Source: Oscheius sp. JU75
Taxonomy: Eukaryota; Nematoda; Chromadorea; Rhabditida; Rhabditidae
NCBI GenBank assembly: GCA_037178855.1
Contig: JASJZC010000005.1
Location: forward strand, 2,914,001 to 2,978,000
DNA: 64,000 bases
Reading direction: 5' to 3'
Shown: piece by piece, positions 22,486 to 39,600 of the stretch
How the letters are laid out: each line of letters opens with the position of its first letter
Position numbering within the stretch: the stretch's first letter is position 1
Program-made: the position numbers and the translations under genes
Notes under the pieces: model-generated
What the model saw: the letters and a program-made list of their open reading frames with translations, nothing else
Database searches by the model: none
Told to the model about the DNA's origin: nothing

Positions 22486-25400
22486 ATGTCCGGGCGATTT
22501 CGGGTAAGCAGCGTAACAGCGCCGGAAGGAGGGACTCCACAACAAGTGGTCCTTACCATTCCGACTCCGCAACCAGGTGGGTCATTTTTGGAACGCGAAG
22601 AGACGGGTCGATAAACGTCGTTTTGTTTATCGCCAGCCAGAGCTCGTGTGTCCTGCGTTTACGCGTATAATGTTCAGAGCCACATTACAGCCTTGGGGAA
22701 GAATAGGATGAATGAGCAGAAATAATCATTTTATGGGCCTTCTTTTTCAAAAGTTCAATTGAAATGGTCTTATCTCTAAACTACTGACATTCTATTATGA
22801 GTTCTTATCGGAACGATCAATTGCCCTCCGGCTGCTCCGTTTATGGCCCGGGGAGACGGTTCCCGGAGCTCTTGATGAATACGAAAGAACATCTTGACAT
22901 GAATCTATTTCGGGAGGTCGAGTCTCACAGTAGTCTAGCCCCAGAACACTGTTTGTTACTTACGAGTTTGGTTGTGAGAAAAAAACACGCGTCGTTTTGA
23001 ATAAGATATTGGTTCCTGAAAGTCTTTGGCATTATCCGGAGAAAAGACCACCGAAAAAGGGGTGGGTTCAAGGGTCGAAGTTCCAGTTTTTTTCCCTCTC
23101 CTGGCACTGGGCCATATGTCGTATCCACAGGGGACATCTGTCTCTGACGGGTCCCCCACTAGGCAAACTTACTCGAGTTTCTATTACTCGAAGCGATTAG
23201 AAATCGCTGAAGGTGAGGAAATACGATCCGAGAGCAAGAGAGAGAGACAGAGAGAGAGAGGGCGAGAGGATGCGTACTTTTGTCGACTAATGTTCGTTGT
23301 GTTTCAGATGAAGGAGCCGAGCGAGTTCCTCTGTGTGAGCAACATTCCCCGCTGGCACTCTATGAGGTAAATTCCTTGGCCCGAGGCTAAGTCGATTCGG
23401 GCCTCGAAGCCTCTTTTATCCCCGAAGAAGTGTGTGTGAAGAAGATTTCGTTAGGGACCCTTCCATCTCTCGAACACAAAAAAAAGTAGAACGGGTGTTC
23501 AGAGTCATTACGAGACTCATAAACGGGACCTCAATTACACAGTCCGAAAGCTCTTTTTCGTCGGAACCAGACACTAATATTTGTGTGAAATTTTCCTCGC
23601 AACTGCCATCGTAATCTCATAATCCCATCGGGCAGAGGTCCCTCTTGAAAGGAACCCTTCCTCACCGAGACAAAAACGATGCATAACAAAGAGACATTTT
23701 GCAGCAAGATTATGACACGCAGGGACAGAAGATTGGACAGATGCTCCGGAAATTGTCCATATACAATGCCACGGAGCCGACGTCAGAAGAGGCCGACGAG
23801 AAACCTAAACAGGTATGTTTTTACTCTCCTTCTCTGTTTTCGAAATGGAGGAGGCGACGAGACCGGGCCCTAAACGAATTGCCTCTATTCAATCCTTTTC
23901 AGGTCGGGGAGCAAGGGGAGAGGGAAAGGGGGAAGGCAATTTGTAGAGTGTAGCAGAGGTCCTCGAGAAAAAGAGAATTCCAGGCCTCGAAAATGGGTAC
24001 CTTCATGGGTGTCTTCTTGCCCTGTCTCCAGAACATCTTCGGTGTTCTGTTCTTCATCAGAATGGCGTGGATCGTCGGGACAGCCGGCATCTTCCAGTCC
24101 TTTTTTGTCGTCTTGATATGCGTCTCTGTGGTGAGTATTCTACCAGATGGACAGTGTGATAGCGAGCTTAAAGTGACAAGTTCTACCCCATCGAGAGATT
24201 AGAAGCGAGACTCTCTGCAGTACAGTAAATGACAGCGATCAGACTCTCTTGGATCGTGTCCAGACTATATTTTTCAGACCTTTCTGACTTCGATCTCATT
24301 GTCAGCCATCGCCACCAATGGGTACGCTCCTACTTCTTATAGTAATCAACCGAGTTCAGAGTGGTGTCTGGCGGTGGTCCCTACTACATGATCTCAAGAA
24401 ATCTCGGGCCCGAACTGGGTGGAGCCGTCGGCATCCTCTTCTATCTGGGAACGACCATCGCCGCCTCCATGTACATTACTGGAGCCATCGAGATTCTTCT
24501 CGTGAGCTCTCTCCCCGTCTTCTCTGAACTCTGAATTACAGTTGTACATCCACCCACCGCTCAAAATCTTCGACGACATCTTCAACAACTTCCGTCTTTA
24601 CGGAACCTGTCTGCTAATCATTCTCGGCTGCATTGTTTTTGCCGGAGTCAAGGTCGTCAACAAGTTTGCTCTTCCACTGGTAACGGTCGTCATCTGCTGT
24701 ATCTTCTGTACTTTCCTCGGTGCCTTTGCCAGATTCAACGGGTCAGATTCACTTCAGTAGGTCTTTATATATCCTTTCAATACAACGAGTTCAGATTCTG
24801 TATGGTGGGAGACAGACCGGTCGATCTGGTCAGTCATTTCGAGAAAACGGGTGTTGTGCCGAACTGTACAGCTGACGGACTGGAGAGTCTCTTCTGCTCG
24901 GACAATGGCACTTGTGACCAGTACTTCAGCAGACTGAGGAACATCAAAGTCTGGCGAGGAAGTAATCTGCCGGCCATCAGGAATGAGAGAGTCATCAAGG
25001 GCATAGCCTCTGGCGTCTTCTTCGACAATCTCTGGCCGAAATATCGTCGAGAAGGAGATATCTTGTCCAAGGACCCGAAAGACAAAGCCACTCGAGCAAC
25101 AGCCTCCTCTTCCTATGTCTTTGCCGACTGTACCACGGGCTTCATGATCCTCATTGGGGTCTTCTTCCCTTCTGCCACAGGTTTGTGTCTACTCATGGAG
25201 AGGGAGTAAAAGTCGTTACACGCGCGCGGATGACGAATGTCCGGCCCATCAGCATGCTATTTGAATTCGAATTTCAGGTATCATGGCCGGTTCGAACCGT
25301 TCGGGTAATCTTCGCGACGCCTCCAAGTCCATTCCTCGAGGAACTCTCGCCGCTCAAATTAGTACCTCTTTAGTCTGTGAGTAATTAGACGCAATTGAGC

Positions 25401-27495
25401 ATGACCAGATGATGACAGATGACTCTTTTCATCCTTTCAGATCTGGCGGGAGTTCTGGCCATGGGTTCATCCGTGTCCGAAATGTACATCAGGGACAAGT
25501 TCGGGGCCTCGGCTGTCGGAAAACTCTTAGTTTCGGAGCTGGCCTGGCCTTTCCCAATCGTCATCCTCATCGGATCATTCATGGCCACAGTCGGAGCTGG
25601 AATGCAGTCTCTGACCGGAGCACCTCGTCTCCTTCAGGCCATTGCCTCGGACGACGTCATTCCCTTCCTCAAGCCCTTCAGAAAGATGGACAAACGAGGA
25701 GAGCCTTACCCAGCCATCTTGATCACCATTCTCATCTGCGAATGCGGAATTCTGATCGCCGTCATCGAAAACATCACAGCTCTCATCACCCAGTTCTTCC
25801 TCATGTGCTACCTCGGAGTCAACACTTCCTGCGCTCTTCAGTCCCTTCTGAAGGCACCCGGTTGGCGTCCGGCCTTCCGCTACTTCCATCCAGCTCTGTC
25901 CATGCTCGGAGCCTTCCTCTGCGTTTTCGTCATGTTCATCTCCGCCTGGTACTTTGCCCTGTTGGCCATCTGTATCGGAGCTGCCGTCTACAAGTACATC
26001 GAATACGCGGGAGCTGAGAAGGAATGGGGAGATGGAATACGTGGTCTCGGTCTGTCAGCAGCCCGCTTCGCTCTTCTTAGTGTCGATCCCAAGGAACAAC
26101 ATTCGAGGAACTGGAGACCTCAGCTGCTTGTTCTGGTCGATGAGACGGACAGTCCAGTCACTCAGGGAATCATGAGCTTCGTGGCGCAGTTGAAGGCTGG
26201 AAAGGGCTTGACGATCATGGCCAAATGTATACAGGGCGACTTTTTCACACAGGCCGCTGAGGCCAAAGCCCAGCTTCGTAACCTGGAGACGCTGATGAAA
26301 AAGAACAAGATCCGCGGATTCTGCGACGTCTTGATGACTGCCGATCCGCTGGAAGGAGTCAGCTGTATGGTTCAGACTTCCGGACTCGGTGGACTTCGTC
26401 ACAACACGGTCGTATTACCGTGGCCACAGCAATGGAACAGCGAACATTCGTTCCAGGTAATCTTATTAGAAATACTGTATGGAAACTCAAATTCAGGTCG
26501 GTCATCGCTTCGTCTCTCACATTCGAGCCATCACGGCAGCCAAATGCGCCATTTTGGTGCCGAAGAACGTCGAGACATTCCCAGCTTCGAACACGAAAGC
26601 CTCTGGAAACATCGATGTTTGGTGGGTAGTACACGACGGAGGTCTTCTCATGCTGCTTCCCTTCCTTCTTCGCCAGAACAAGACCTGGAGAAACACCAAA
26701 CTTCGACTGTTCGCCATTGCTCAGCTGGAAGATAACAATGTCCAGATGAAGACGGATCTCCAGAAGTTCCTCTACCAGTTGAGAATTGATGCTGAGGTCC
26801 ATGTGATCGAGATGCCCAATAGTGACATCAGTGAGTACACTTACGAGAGGACGCTAAAGACGGAGGAGAGAGCAAAAATGATGAAGCATCTGAACAAGGC
26901 TGACAGGGAGAAGGACATTCAGACTCATCTCGAAGATGTCACTAGGTGAGTGAAGAAGATAAGCCAGAGAGCAAAGACTCAATTCAGAGAAAGGAAACTG
27001 AGCAAAATCAATGAGGATGAACTGGCTGTTGGAAACGTTGAACAGAAGTTGGAAGTGGTTGACGAGGAAGATGAAGAGCATGGAGCCAAGAAGAAGGCTC
27101 AGGAAAGAGGCGTACGATTCAGCGATGACAGCAGTAACGAGGTTCAGACATTTCATCGAAGAGAACAAAGGGGTTTTAGCTGAAACCGAACGGGCATGTG
27201 GACAAGGCGGATGACGAGAAACGCAGACGCAGCATCCGTCTTCATGTCCACAAAATGCACACGGCTGTCAAACTGAACGAGCTAATGCGGCAGAACAGTG
27301 CTTCAAGTCAATTGGCCATCATCAATCTACCTGGCCCTCCTGACGTCGATTCTGATACATACTGTGAGCTGAATTAGATAGGGGAACTGAACAAAGCTTG
27401 CAGATATGGAATTCATCGAGGCTCTGACCGAGGGCCTTCAGCGAGTGCTACTGGTAAGAGGTACAGGTGCAGAAGTGGTCACGATCTACTCGTAA
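22486..27495 (+). CDS. KCC: K-Cl cotransporter (SLC12A4-7 family)
   Basis: Electroneutral K+ and Cl- exit, controlling cell volume and chloride gradients at the plasma membrane. Core exons match KCC throughout: [20 protein letters not shown] (TM1), [19 protein letters not shown] (ion-coordinating region), SLGT-type [13 protein letters not shown], a Cys-containing extracellular loop, [77 protein letters not shown] and the end [20 protein letters not shown] to VTIYS. The KCC-specific C-terminus is complete. The start is less sure. ATG at 22486 gives MSGRFR followed by either donor GTAAGC (22504), in frame with the exon at 23131, or a longer coding-looking exon to 22576. Both could be used as isoforms. 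Confidence 0.94.
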
Positions 27496-27839
27496 TCGTT
27501 CTTCTCCCAAGTCCTCCCTTGCGGGTCTTTCGTTCTTCACGGCAACTGCCATCTGCTCACTCTAGACTTCATTTCTCATTCCCCAAGCTCATTCACCAAG
27601 TTGCCAATTCGATTCCCTTTTTGTGCAATTGTTTAGTTCGGGTACAAGACCCAAGTTTAGTTATTGTGATATACCCTGAATAGTGTATCTTTCCGGTGAA
27701 CACAAGTTCCAGTGTTATTAGGTGAAAATGTTAGTCTATGACCGTTTGAATGAAATCAATTCTTGCTGAATGTCAGTGTATTAAAAAAAAAGAGCAATGG
27801 ATAGTGAGTCAACAACTTCATTATCAATACAACAACAGT

Positions 27840-29177
<1,338 letters not shown>

Positions 29178-29355
29178 ATTTATACCTCAAGCTAAATATT
29201 CAGGTCTGAAAGTAAAAAAAAAAAAAAAAAAAAGAAGGGAAGAGGAAGAGAAGGTCACTATTGTTCCCTAGAGTTTAGTAGCAAAACTTCAAAAATACGA
29301 ACAGCAAGTAATGCAGAAAGTAGGAAAAACGGTGGCAAAAGAAAAATGTTGGCGG

Positions 29356-29888
29356 CTACGAAGAGCGGCTCCAAAAGTGATATGGTAGCTGTAAATCGTG
29401 CCGGGACCCGGGGTGCAGCCCTTTAACGCGGAAATTCAAACGCCCCAGAATTGAAATTCGGTCAACCAATTGGACTTTTGCAGAAATAAAGTGGCATACG
29501 ACGAGAGCATTTGTAAATTTCTGTGGCAAGGGCTTGAACTCCACGGTGGAATAACCTCGTGGAAACTCAAATACAGACGATGAAATCATTTGCTATGTGA
29601 GTATTTATCTTGTTCAAAAAATTCTTTGCGAAAATCAGACCAATCCGATTGTCTTTAGTCACTAAAAACAGAGAAATTCGGAAAAGTTTCCCCCCACACA
29701 ACTTGACCCATGTTCGTGTTGCTTGCATTATGGCTGTTTGTTTTCTCGGACACTGAGTACGCTGCAGACTGAAGTACATTCCTTGTCTGAACGGTCATAT
29801 TCTCGTCCTTGCAGTTTTTCCTACTGGTTAGTGTCTTGGACAGAACAAATTCGCCGAAAATCGAGACGCTGAACGACATAAACTGAAA
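29356..29888 (-). CDS. Possible small two-exon gene, unknown
   Basis: Two minus-strand open stretches look protein-like. One starts MSFSVSIFGEFVLSKTLTS at about 29881. The other covers about 29572-29356 (FPRGYSTVEFKPLPQKF, VVCHFISAKVQLVDRIS) and ends at a stop at 29356-29358. I could not fix the splice join between them. No family recognised. The region lies between RPS2 and the saposin-like gene. Confidence 0.35.
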
Positions 29889-30134
29889 TCGGCAAACTGG
29901 CAACCGTTGGACAATGTCATACCCTCGTCAGACTTTTTTATTGCAGCTACTCTCTTCCTTATACGCCGTTTCTCACATAATAATCGTCCGTTTTACGAGA
30001 CTTGAGACCAGTTCGGGCGCGCGTGACCTCCAGCCAAAAGATGGCGTTCATTATGTGCCTGAAGCCAGTCATTTTTCCGAAAACTTTCTCGAATCACATT
30101 GTTTTTCAAACTTCGCATTCAGAACACTCGTTCT

Positions 30135-30716
30135 ATGAAACTTGGTGGTTATCTCCTACTTCTTCTGACTATAGTGGTAAGTTTTAGTCTACCGAAATCC
30201 TAAAACGATAGGTCTTCAGAATCCAGCAGATTCGTTCACAAGTGACGAGACATGTGAATACTGTCAGGCAGTCTTGAAAGGGGTTCACGGCTACTTCGCC
30301 TCGTCCGGAAGTGCTCCAAGCAAAAGGGTTCTAGCCAAGCAATTGAAACATCACTGCAATCGACATTTTAGCGTAAGTATTGAGAGGCTGTCTTTATTTT
30401 CTGCACACAGTATCGAAGAAGATGCCTCGTTTTGGTCAAGACCCACTTTTCCGTTTTCCTGGATGCCTTGAGACACAGTCCCTTTCAGTCAACGGAGACA
30501 TGTCTGGCTGTAAATGTGAGTTGAAAACACGAAGCATGTGGTCAAATGATTATTCAGGAGTGTCGACCTGGTCTGATTGAAACTGTAGCGCCTATTGTTC
30601 CTCCTGATTCCGGGTTCTTAGAACGAGAACTTGAACTGTTCTTTGCAACCCTTGGTAAGTATTACACCCATGAAACTAAAGCAAAGTTTGAAGACGAGGG
30701 ACGAACGGTATTCTAA
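30135..30716 (+). CDS. Secreted saposin B-type domain protein
   Basis: Exons 30135-30176, 30220-30372, 30411-30515 and 30558-30716 all have lengths divisible by three and join in phase 0. The start gives a signal peptide (MKLGGYLLLLLTIV). The mature protein carries the six-cysteine saposin pattern: DETCEYC, then HHC, RRC, ETC and NEC. That is the CxxC...C...C...C...C spacing of lipid-interacting saposin folds. A C-terminal extension ends KFEDEGRTVF. A strong donor-like GTAAGT occurs at about 30655, but reading through gives the longer protein-like end. Such proteins bind or perturb lipids; the specific role is unknown. Confidence 0.8.
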
Positions 30717-31203
30717 ACTACTCTGTGATCTTTCAACATTTCTGTATATCAAGGATCTTCCAAAAAAAAGATGTTGTTTCTGCCATACTTCTAGTGTATT
30801 AACGAGAACCAGTCTGCTCCGCCGTCTGGCGACGCCGCTACTGGTCATCTATTTTCGTGCTTTTTATGTAAACGCCGTCTCTTGAGTTAGGGAAAGAGTA
30901 AGCGGTTGAAAGTAGACGAAAGTTAAAAAGCCCTTCAAGGCTAGAAACCAGTTGGTAAAAGGAGAATGTCAGTCTCTCTGTCATCTTGTCACGACTGTTT
31001 TCTTTCCTCTGTCGACAATCTTCGACAACTTTTGCTGGTAGCAACCGAGTTTAGTCACATTTCACACTGTCCAACTTAATTACTTGGCAACAATTTACAA
31101 CACCATCTACAGCTTTTTGTTTTGCTTTTGTTTCGTGGCCACGGACAAAAAAAAACAAACACAAAAAAACAGTCATCTAAATCTATGTGCACAAAACTAG
31201 GTC

Positions 31204-31692
31204 TCAGATCTTGGACGGACGGACAGTCTTCTGACTCCACGTTTTTCCGTCGGTGGAGCACTGTTCGATGAGTTTGGAGAGATCCTTCCGCTTCGCGTTC
31301 ATCTGAGTATAGCCACCAATAAATCTGAATCAAATGATTTGCGAAAAGTTCAAGAAAAAAGCCTACTTGCCACAGATGAAAATTTGGGGGACGGTATTCT
31401 AGAATTGCCATTTTTTTTTTTACAAATTAGTGTGCATACGTACTTGTTTGGTCAGCGCCATGAGTCCTTTGACGTATTCTTGTCCTCCATCCGGCTCAGA
31501 TTTTGCGATTTCGCCCAAATTCTTTTCCACGAACGGGATTCCGTCCTCGGACAGATCCTTTTTGGCCATATCGCACCATCCACATGGATCCTTGCTGAAG
31601 ATGACGACAGGATGCTCCCTCACTTCCTTCAGAATACGTTCCGACGCTTTGCTCAACGGAACTTTCGGCAAAGTCGACGAGGAACTACCCAT
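31204..31692 (-). CDS. Glutaredoxin, probably N-myristoylated
   Basis: Thiol-disulfide oxidoreductase using glutathione. Three exons join in frame. The active site is CGWC within FSKDPCGWCDMAKKDL. TVPQIFICGKFIGGYTQM contains the cis-Pro TVP motif and the GG glutathione-binding motif. The N-terminus MGSSSSTLPK fits an N-myristoylation consensus (Gly2, small residue at 6), which would place it on membranes. Length of about 125 residues is normal plus a short extension. The ATG follows CTAG|AA, an acceptor with no upstream coding exon, and the gene lies 226 bp after the HGS stop on the same strand. Confidence 0.9.
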
Positions 31693-31918
31693 TTCTAGAC
31701 GCTTAGGTAACAAACTGGCTATCTGAAAGAGGTATTTGATTGCAAGAACTATGAACAAGACAGGCTCCTCGAAAGAAATCGTTTTATTGCAAAAAAAAAA
31801 TATATAAGTCTGTTTTTACAAATGTATGCATTCAAGTAGTGTACAGTCACCGACCAGTATAGACACGCGAAAGAGGGGAAGACAACCTTGTATGAGGATA
31901 ATACGAGAAGTGAGGAAA

Positions 31919-34512
<2,594 letters not shown>

Positions 34513-34514
34513 TG

Positions 34515-36673
34515 TGGCACGGCAGCCTCTGAAAGTATGGAGATTACATGTCGCAACGGTAATATGGCAGACGGATGAAGAGGGAATTGGGAAGTTTTGA
34601 CTGCCGATATGTGCTATGAACAAAACAAGGGGTTCTGACAGCACTTGAACAGGCCGTGAATAAAGGAAACAACGAAGTAGCATCGAATTGCTTTGCCTGC
34701 ACGTTGAGGAAGTCTACTCGTAGATCGAGACATGATGCAGTGCTTCAACTAAGGGAAATGGGTGACAAAACCAGTCAGGCAGAAAAAAAGTGATGAAGGA
34801 ATCAGCTGGTGACATGGTTACAAAATTTACAACGAGATTCGTTGTAAACAGCGTGCGTCTTTGATCGTCAGTTTGCTGTTTCGTTGCTGTCTATGTCGAT
34901 CACGTCGGTGGATTGCAGCCCGATTCCATTTTTTCTTTTCTTTTCTCTAGTACCACTCTTCAATCTCCCCTGGGATCATGGTATTAGTTAGCTCTGAGGT
35001 ATGCGGACCTCAGATTGAACACAAAACAGTTAGCAGTTATAATCCTACCGTTTTTCATTTCGTATTTCGATGTGCCTTTCTTTTTGCTGTTGTGTTTAGA
35101 AATTTGACGCAATCAATGCTCAAAACGCAGCAAAAGAATGAGATTAATACCCAAATAGAACTGACAATATGTTTTAAAACGGGAGAGCGAAGTCCTACGA
35201 TAGCTCAATTGAAGTTCCAATCTTGGAGTGTCAAAAGCGCACTCTCACAATATCCTACTTTTACAATTTGCAAGAGACGCATGCGACACGGGTCAACTCT
35301 AATCTGGGATAACACTTGACAATGTTTGTCTTTTCTGTCAAGTGTTACCCCAGATTAGAGTTGACAAGACGAGTTTGAAGAGTCAAGCAGTTCAAGTTAT
35401 AAAACGAACATTGACTGTATCGCTTCGCTGGGAATGTAAGCAACGAAAAAACGCAAACAGTTCTCCTTCAAATTGTCCTTTGTCATGTCTATTAATAAGA
35501 GTCAGGGACAGTCGCTACAGAATGTAGCAAACGCTCTGCATGGCAAGCCTTTGGTCATTAAATGCTAGGCTTAGCTGTCTCGCTGTACCAGCATGGAAGG
35601 TATCAAGATTCTGACAAAAGGCTACACTACCACCGCTCTCAACATCATAGAGACTTCAATTCTTTAGGCGACAATTTAGTCTTTTTTTTTCTAGAAGTGA
35701 CTCCCTTAATGTTTGTGCTTATCTATTGGGAGTTATTATAAACGTGTGTTTTTGTTCCTTGCTCAGTAAAATCGCCGACTGGTTCGAATACAAAAGAAAA
35801 CATAAATACCACCCCGATAGTAGAAGCTATTCCCGCTTCTCAACACAATAGCTAGTGTGTGCCCAGAATCACTCAACCGCATCGCTGTCCGTTCTGATGG
35901 AACGTACTCGAACCATACTTTACTTTTTTTTGAACACAAACACGCAGTTATTTTGCGACAGTCAAAAATAAGCCAAGTTTTGCATAACTACCTCCGTGTT
36001 GTCTCGTATGAAACCGGTAGAGTTGCGCGTAATTGCAGGCAAGATTTTAGTCCGTCTGTCTTCCAACGTTGTTTTCCTTTTTGCAAGTTGCTATCATACC
36101 TCGCGTATAGCCTGTTCAAAAATAATAATGCATTTTTCAAATCGTCGCGGCTACAAACATTTTTTGAACACTTTCAAATCCTTACGAAATTTCTTTGCCG
36201 GTTTCCTCTGAAGATCCACTCCGTTCCTCGTCAGTTTTACGTGTAGATCCTTGTAATCATTGTTTACATGCAGGAAAACTACAAAATCTGGTAGGGTAAA
36301 TGAAAATGAAGAAAACAAAAGTTGAAATTTTCAGAGAAGTTTGAAAACGCTATTATTTTTGAACAGACTAGCTCCTCTTTCAAGTTTGTTTGCCCAAATC
36401 GATCTCGTCCTGCTCATTCCCATCTTTTCTTTCTTCTTTTGGAAATAGACTTTTACGCCCCCTAATCAGTTTTGGCGTGACACCATACGCATGACTCATT
36501 ATGTACCTTTATGAATCAGCAATTACAAACGGGTGGTTTCTATTTCATTCGGCTTGCGGTCTCCCTTCTCGAGACGGTTTCAAGCTTGAGACCATCGTTC
36601 TCTTTTCTTTTTCTCTCATAAAGTATTTTTCAGATCGTTCATTTGACTGCAGAGCATTTTTCGGACAAATGAT
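34515..36673. other. Intergenic region between HGS and WASP
   Basis: A divergent promoter region of about 2.2 kb. The only clear structure is a long hairpin at 35292-35365. ORFs here are short and A/T-biased; I see no gene. Confidence 0.6.
35292..35365. repeat. 30-bp inverted repeat forming a tight hairpin
   Basis: Arms 35292-35321 and 35336-35365 are reverse complements with one mismatch (an A opposite C), separated by a 14-nt loop. No flanking duplication or coding sequence is visible. It could be a microRNA-like hairpin or a remnant of an inverted-repeat element. Confidence 0.9.
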
Positions 36674-39600
36674 ATGGCTTCGATGGCATATCCCATGACT
36701 CCCAGTATCAGCATGTTACACGAACGTGACGGAGGTTCGTCTTACTTTTTTTCTTGTAAGAATACTTTGTAGGCTCAGATAGACGGAAAAAGCGGCCACC
36801 ACAGACCGGCGCAACGCTGCTAGAGAATCAGGAAAACCACTTGCTCTTTCAAATCCTGGGACAGGACAACATTTCCTTGTTCGCTGCTGTTGTAGAACTC
36901 CTATACGCAGATCGCGGCAGATGGTGTCAACAGCGTCGTGGCGTTGTTTCTCTGGTAAAGGTCGGTCCATTTGTTTTCTGCTTAGCAACGCATTTTGCAG
37001 GATTATAATAAGCGGGCTTACTTCATGCGTTTGTACGACCTTCTGAGTACTCAGGAACTTTTGTGGGAGTTCAGACTGTAAGTATTTTTTGGTTCTTCAT
37101 AAAACTTTCTTCAGGTACAAGAATTTCCAATGTTCAATGTCGCCCGCCTGTATTAATCTTCTCACATTCGAAGGAGAGAACGACGGAGCCGTGTTCGGAT
37201 TAAATTTTTCCAGTGGCGAAGAGGCCAGGCAATTCAAGAGTCATCTGGACAAGCGGTTAGAACAGGAAAAGAAAGGCAATGGACAGACTGGTAGGTTGTT
37301 TTGTGATTTCGACTGGATTATCTACTGCCAGAACGAAGTAGATTATGCAAAGCAGGCTGTTCTCCATTTGCACACCCTTTACTCACACGTTTATATGTAT
37401 GTATCGAAACACCGATATATTCCTTGAGTAGGGGGTTTTCACATTAAAAAAATTACGTAAAACGTGAAGTTGAGTTCGTAGTAAGTTCTAGTAAGTAACA
37501 GACACTAAAGTATATAATGGATTTGTTTTGTTCAGTTACTTTGATCTAACCTGTAGGATTTTCTGCTTTTGGAAGAGCTCTCGGTCCAGTGGGCGGGGCG
37601 TTCTTTCCCTATGTCAACAGGACGGTCTTCCTCTCGTGCCGATCAGCTTTACATCTACTTGGGCGACTAATTGACTCCTTCGACAGCGGAGCATGTGGCT
37701 CACGGTCAGCGAAGATCCTCACGGTCGTATTCGCTATCATTATGAGCATCTGTATTCGGTCAATGCGCCTTTGCGACGTGACTATTCCACCGTCTCATTG
37801 TCGCGTGGCTGCACTAGTTTCCCAACGTACGAGCGATACGGAGCCTTTTTTGTGAAGAATTCTGCTGATTCGGAGATGGAGGAATACGATAATGTTCATC
37901 CAGATTCCCCTGTGCCGCACTATTACTCCACTTCGAATCAATGTTATGGCTATTCCTCGTCTCCCGGAACTTCCTCGAGCTCGAATTATGAAGAAGATCA
38001 TTATGCCCAAAATGATGGACGAATTTACCGCGAGCTTGAGCCGCCGAACCCCAAAAGGATGAGTTACCCGGAACCATCTCGTCTGTATTCCGACGATATG
38101 CTAGTAGATAACATCAACAATCAATACAGAAGAGGCTCGCAAAGAAGTCAATACAAACAACTGCCTTCCAAATCATCGTCCACGAATTCTTTTCGTCTCC
38201 ATTTTGCTGAGAATTCGCGTGTTTTTCCTACGGATCGAAAGCTCTTCGCAGACGTTCATGTCATCTCTGATCACTTTTCTCCCAAGCCTGTGGTACCCTC
38301 TCCTGACTATTCACCTCCCATGAATCGAGTACGATTCCTGGACGAGGAGCTCCGCCATAATGGCTACTCGACAAACACACGCGGCAGAGATTCTTCTGCT
38401 ATCGAGGCGCTCGACATTGAATCACAACGTTCTGAGTCAGGAAGACGGCCTAATGCTTACAGTACTAGAGCACTTTTGCAAACATCCGCAAGTGAGACTA
38501 CCTTGAATCGTCGAACTATTGCCTCAAATAGGAGAACTTTCGAAAGACGGAACGAGGTTTCGAATAGCAAAAGACTGAGTCTGAAGAAGTATGGACAGTT
38601 GCTGAAAGACCGTATAGTTTCCACAGGTTTGTATAGATTTCGCTCAAGAATCACTTGCATTTTTCTGTTGTTTTTCTAGTTGGCAGCTGCTAGGTTTCCT
38701 CGAATTGGGTCCCGTGCAATTAGCGCCCACTCTTTTCTCTTGTCTTAATGCTTCGCGGTAACATTTTCTCCAGTCTAGTTCTCATAGAAACACGAAGTAA
38801 CCATGTACTTTATTGAACCGGGATGGATTCGACATGTTTGTCTGTAATCAAGGCGCCACATTCTCAAACAAAGAATCCAGTGCGCGGTGGCGTGGAAGCT
38901 GTCGCCGACCAGTCCTCTATGAAAACCTATCAGCACATGGGGGGAATAGACGAACCGAGCTCTTTTTCAATGGGCAACGTGACAAGCAGGAACTGTAGCA
39001 AACAAAACAAACATATAGGCAACAGAAAACATAATTTTCCATTCGAATTGTCTAACAAACTAAACTATTTTCAGTGTCACAACGAGAGACGCGGCCCGCT
39101 GTATCCAGCAACAACGCTTTTTTTTCAATGGGAACACAAGACGCGCCTTTCTCTAATGGAGTCACCCCACTGGGTGCTGCAGTCGCCGTCCCGAAACAAG
39201 AGAAGAAGCAATCTTCCAGCTCGTTTTTCACTACTGGGAAAAAGAAGAAGGACAAGAAACCGCGCATTCGAAAGGAGGACATAAGTAACCCGACAAATTT
39301 TCAGTAGCCCCGATTCGTTATTTCACTTAAACTTTCAACTTTTAGACACAAAGCCCATGTTGGCTGGAATCAGGATAGCGGTTTTTCTAACGATGTTGAC
39401 GACACACCAATGGATGAAAGTATTAAGTTTGTTCCTCCTTCCCATGCCTTCTAATGTCTTGATTTAGAAATATTATCGTTGCTGCCGGACAGGATCCGAA
39501 CAATTTGAGCAAGAAGACAATCAAATTTGTTTACGATTTCATCGAGCAGTACGAGGAAACGTGAGTTGCACATCGATTATAAGCTCAAAAGATGACCAAT

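Noticed and set aside
22036..22572. 178-codon minus-strand ORF rich in Arg, Lys and Glu
   Set aside because: Its composition comes from a (CT)n microsatellite at 22255-22320, and it overlaps the first cotransporter exon in antisense.
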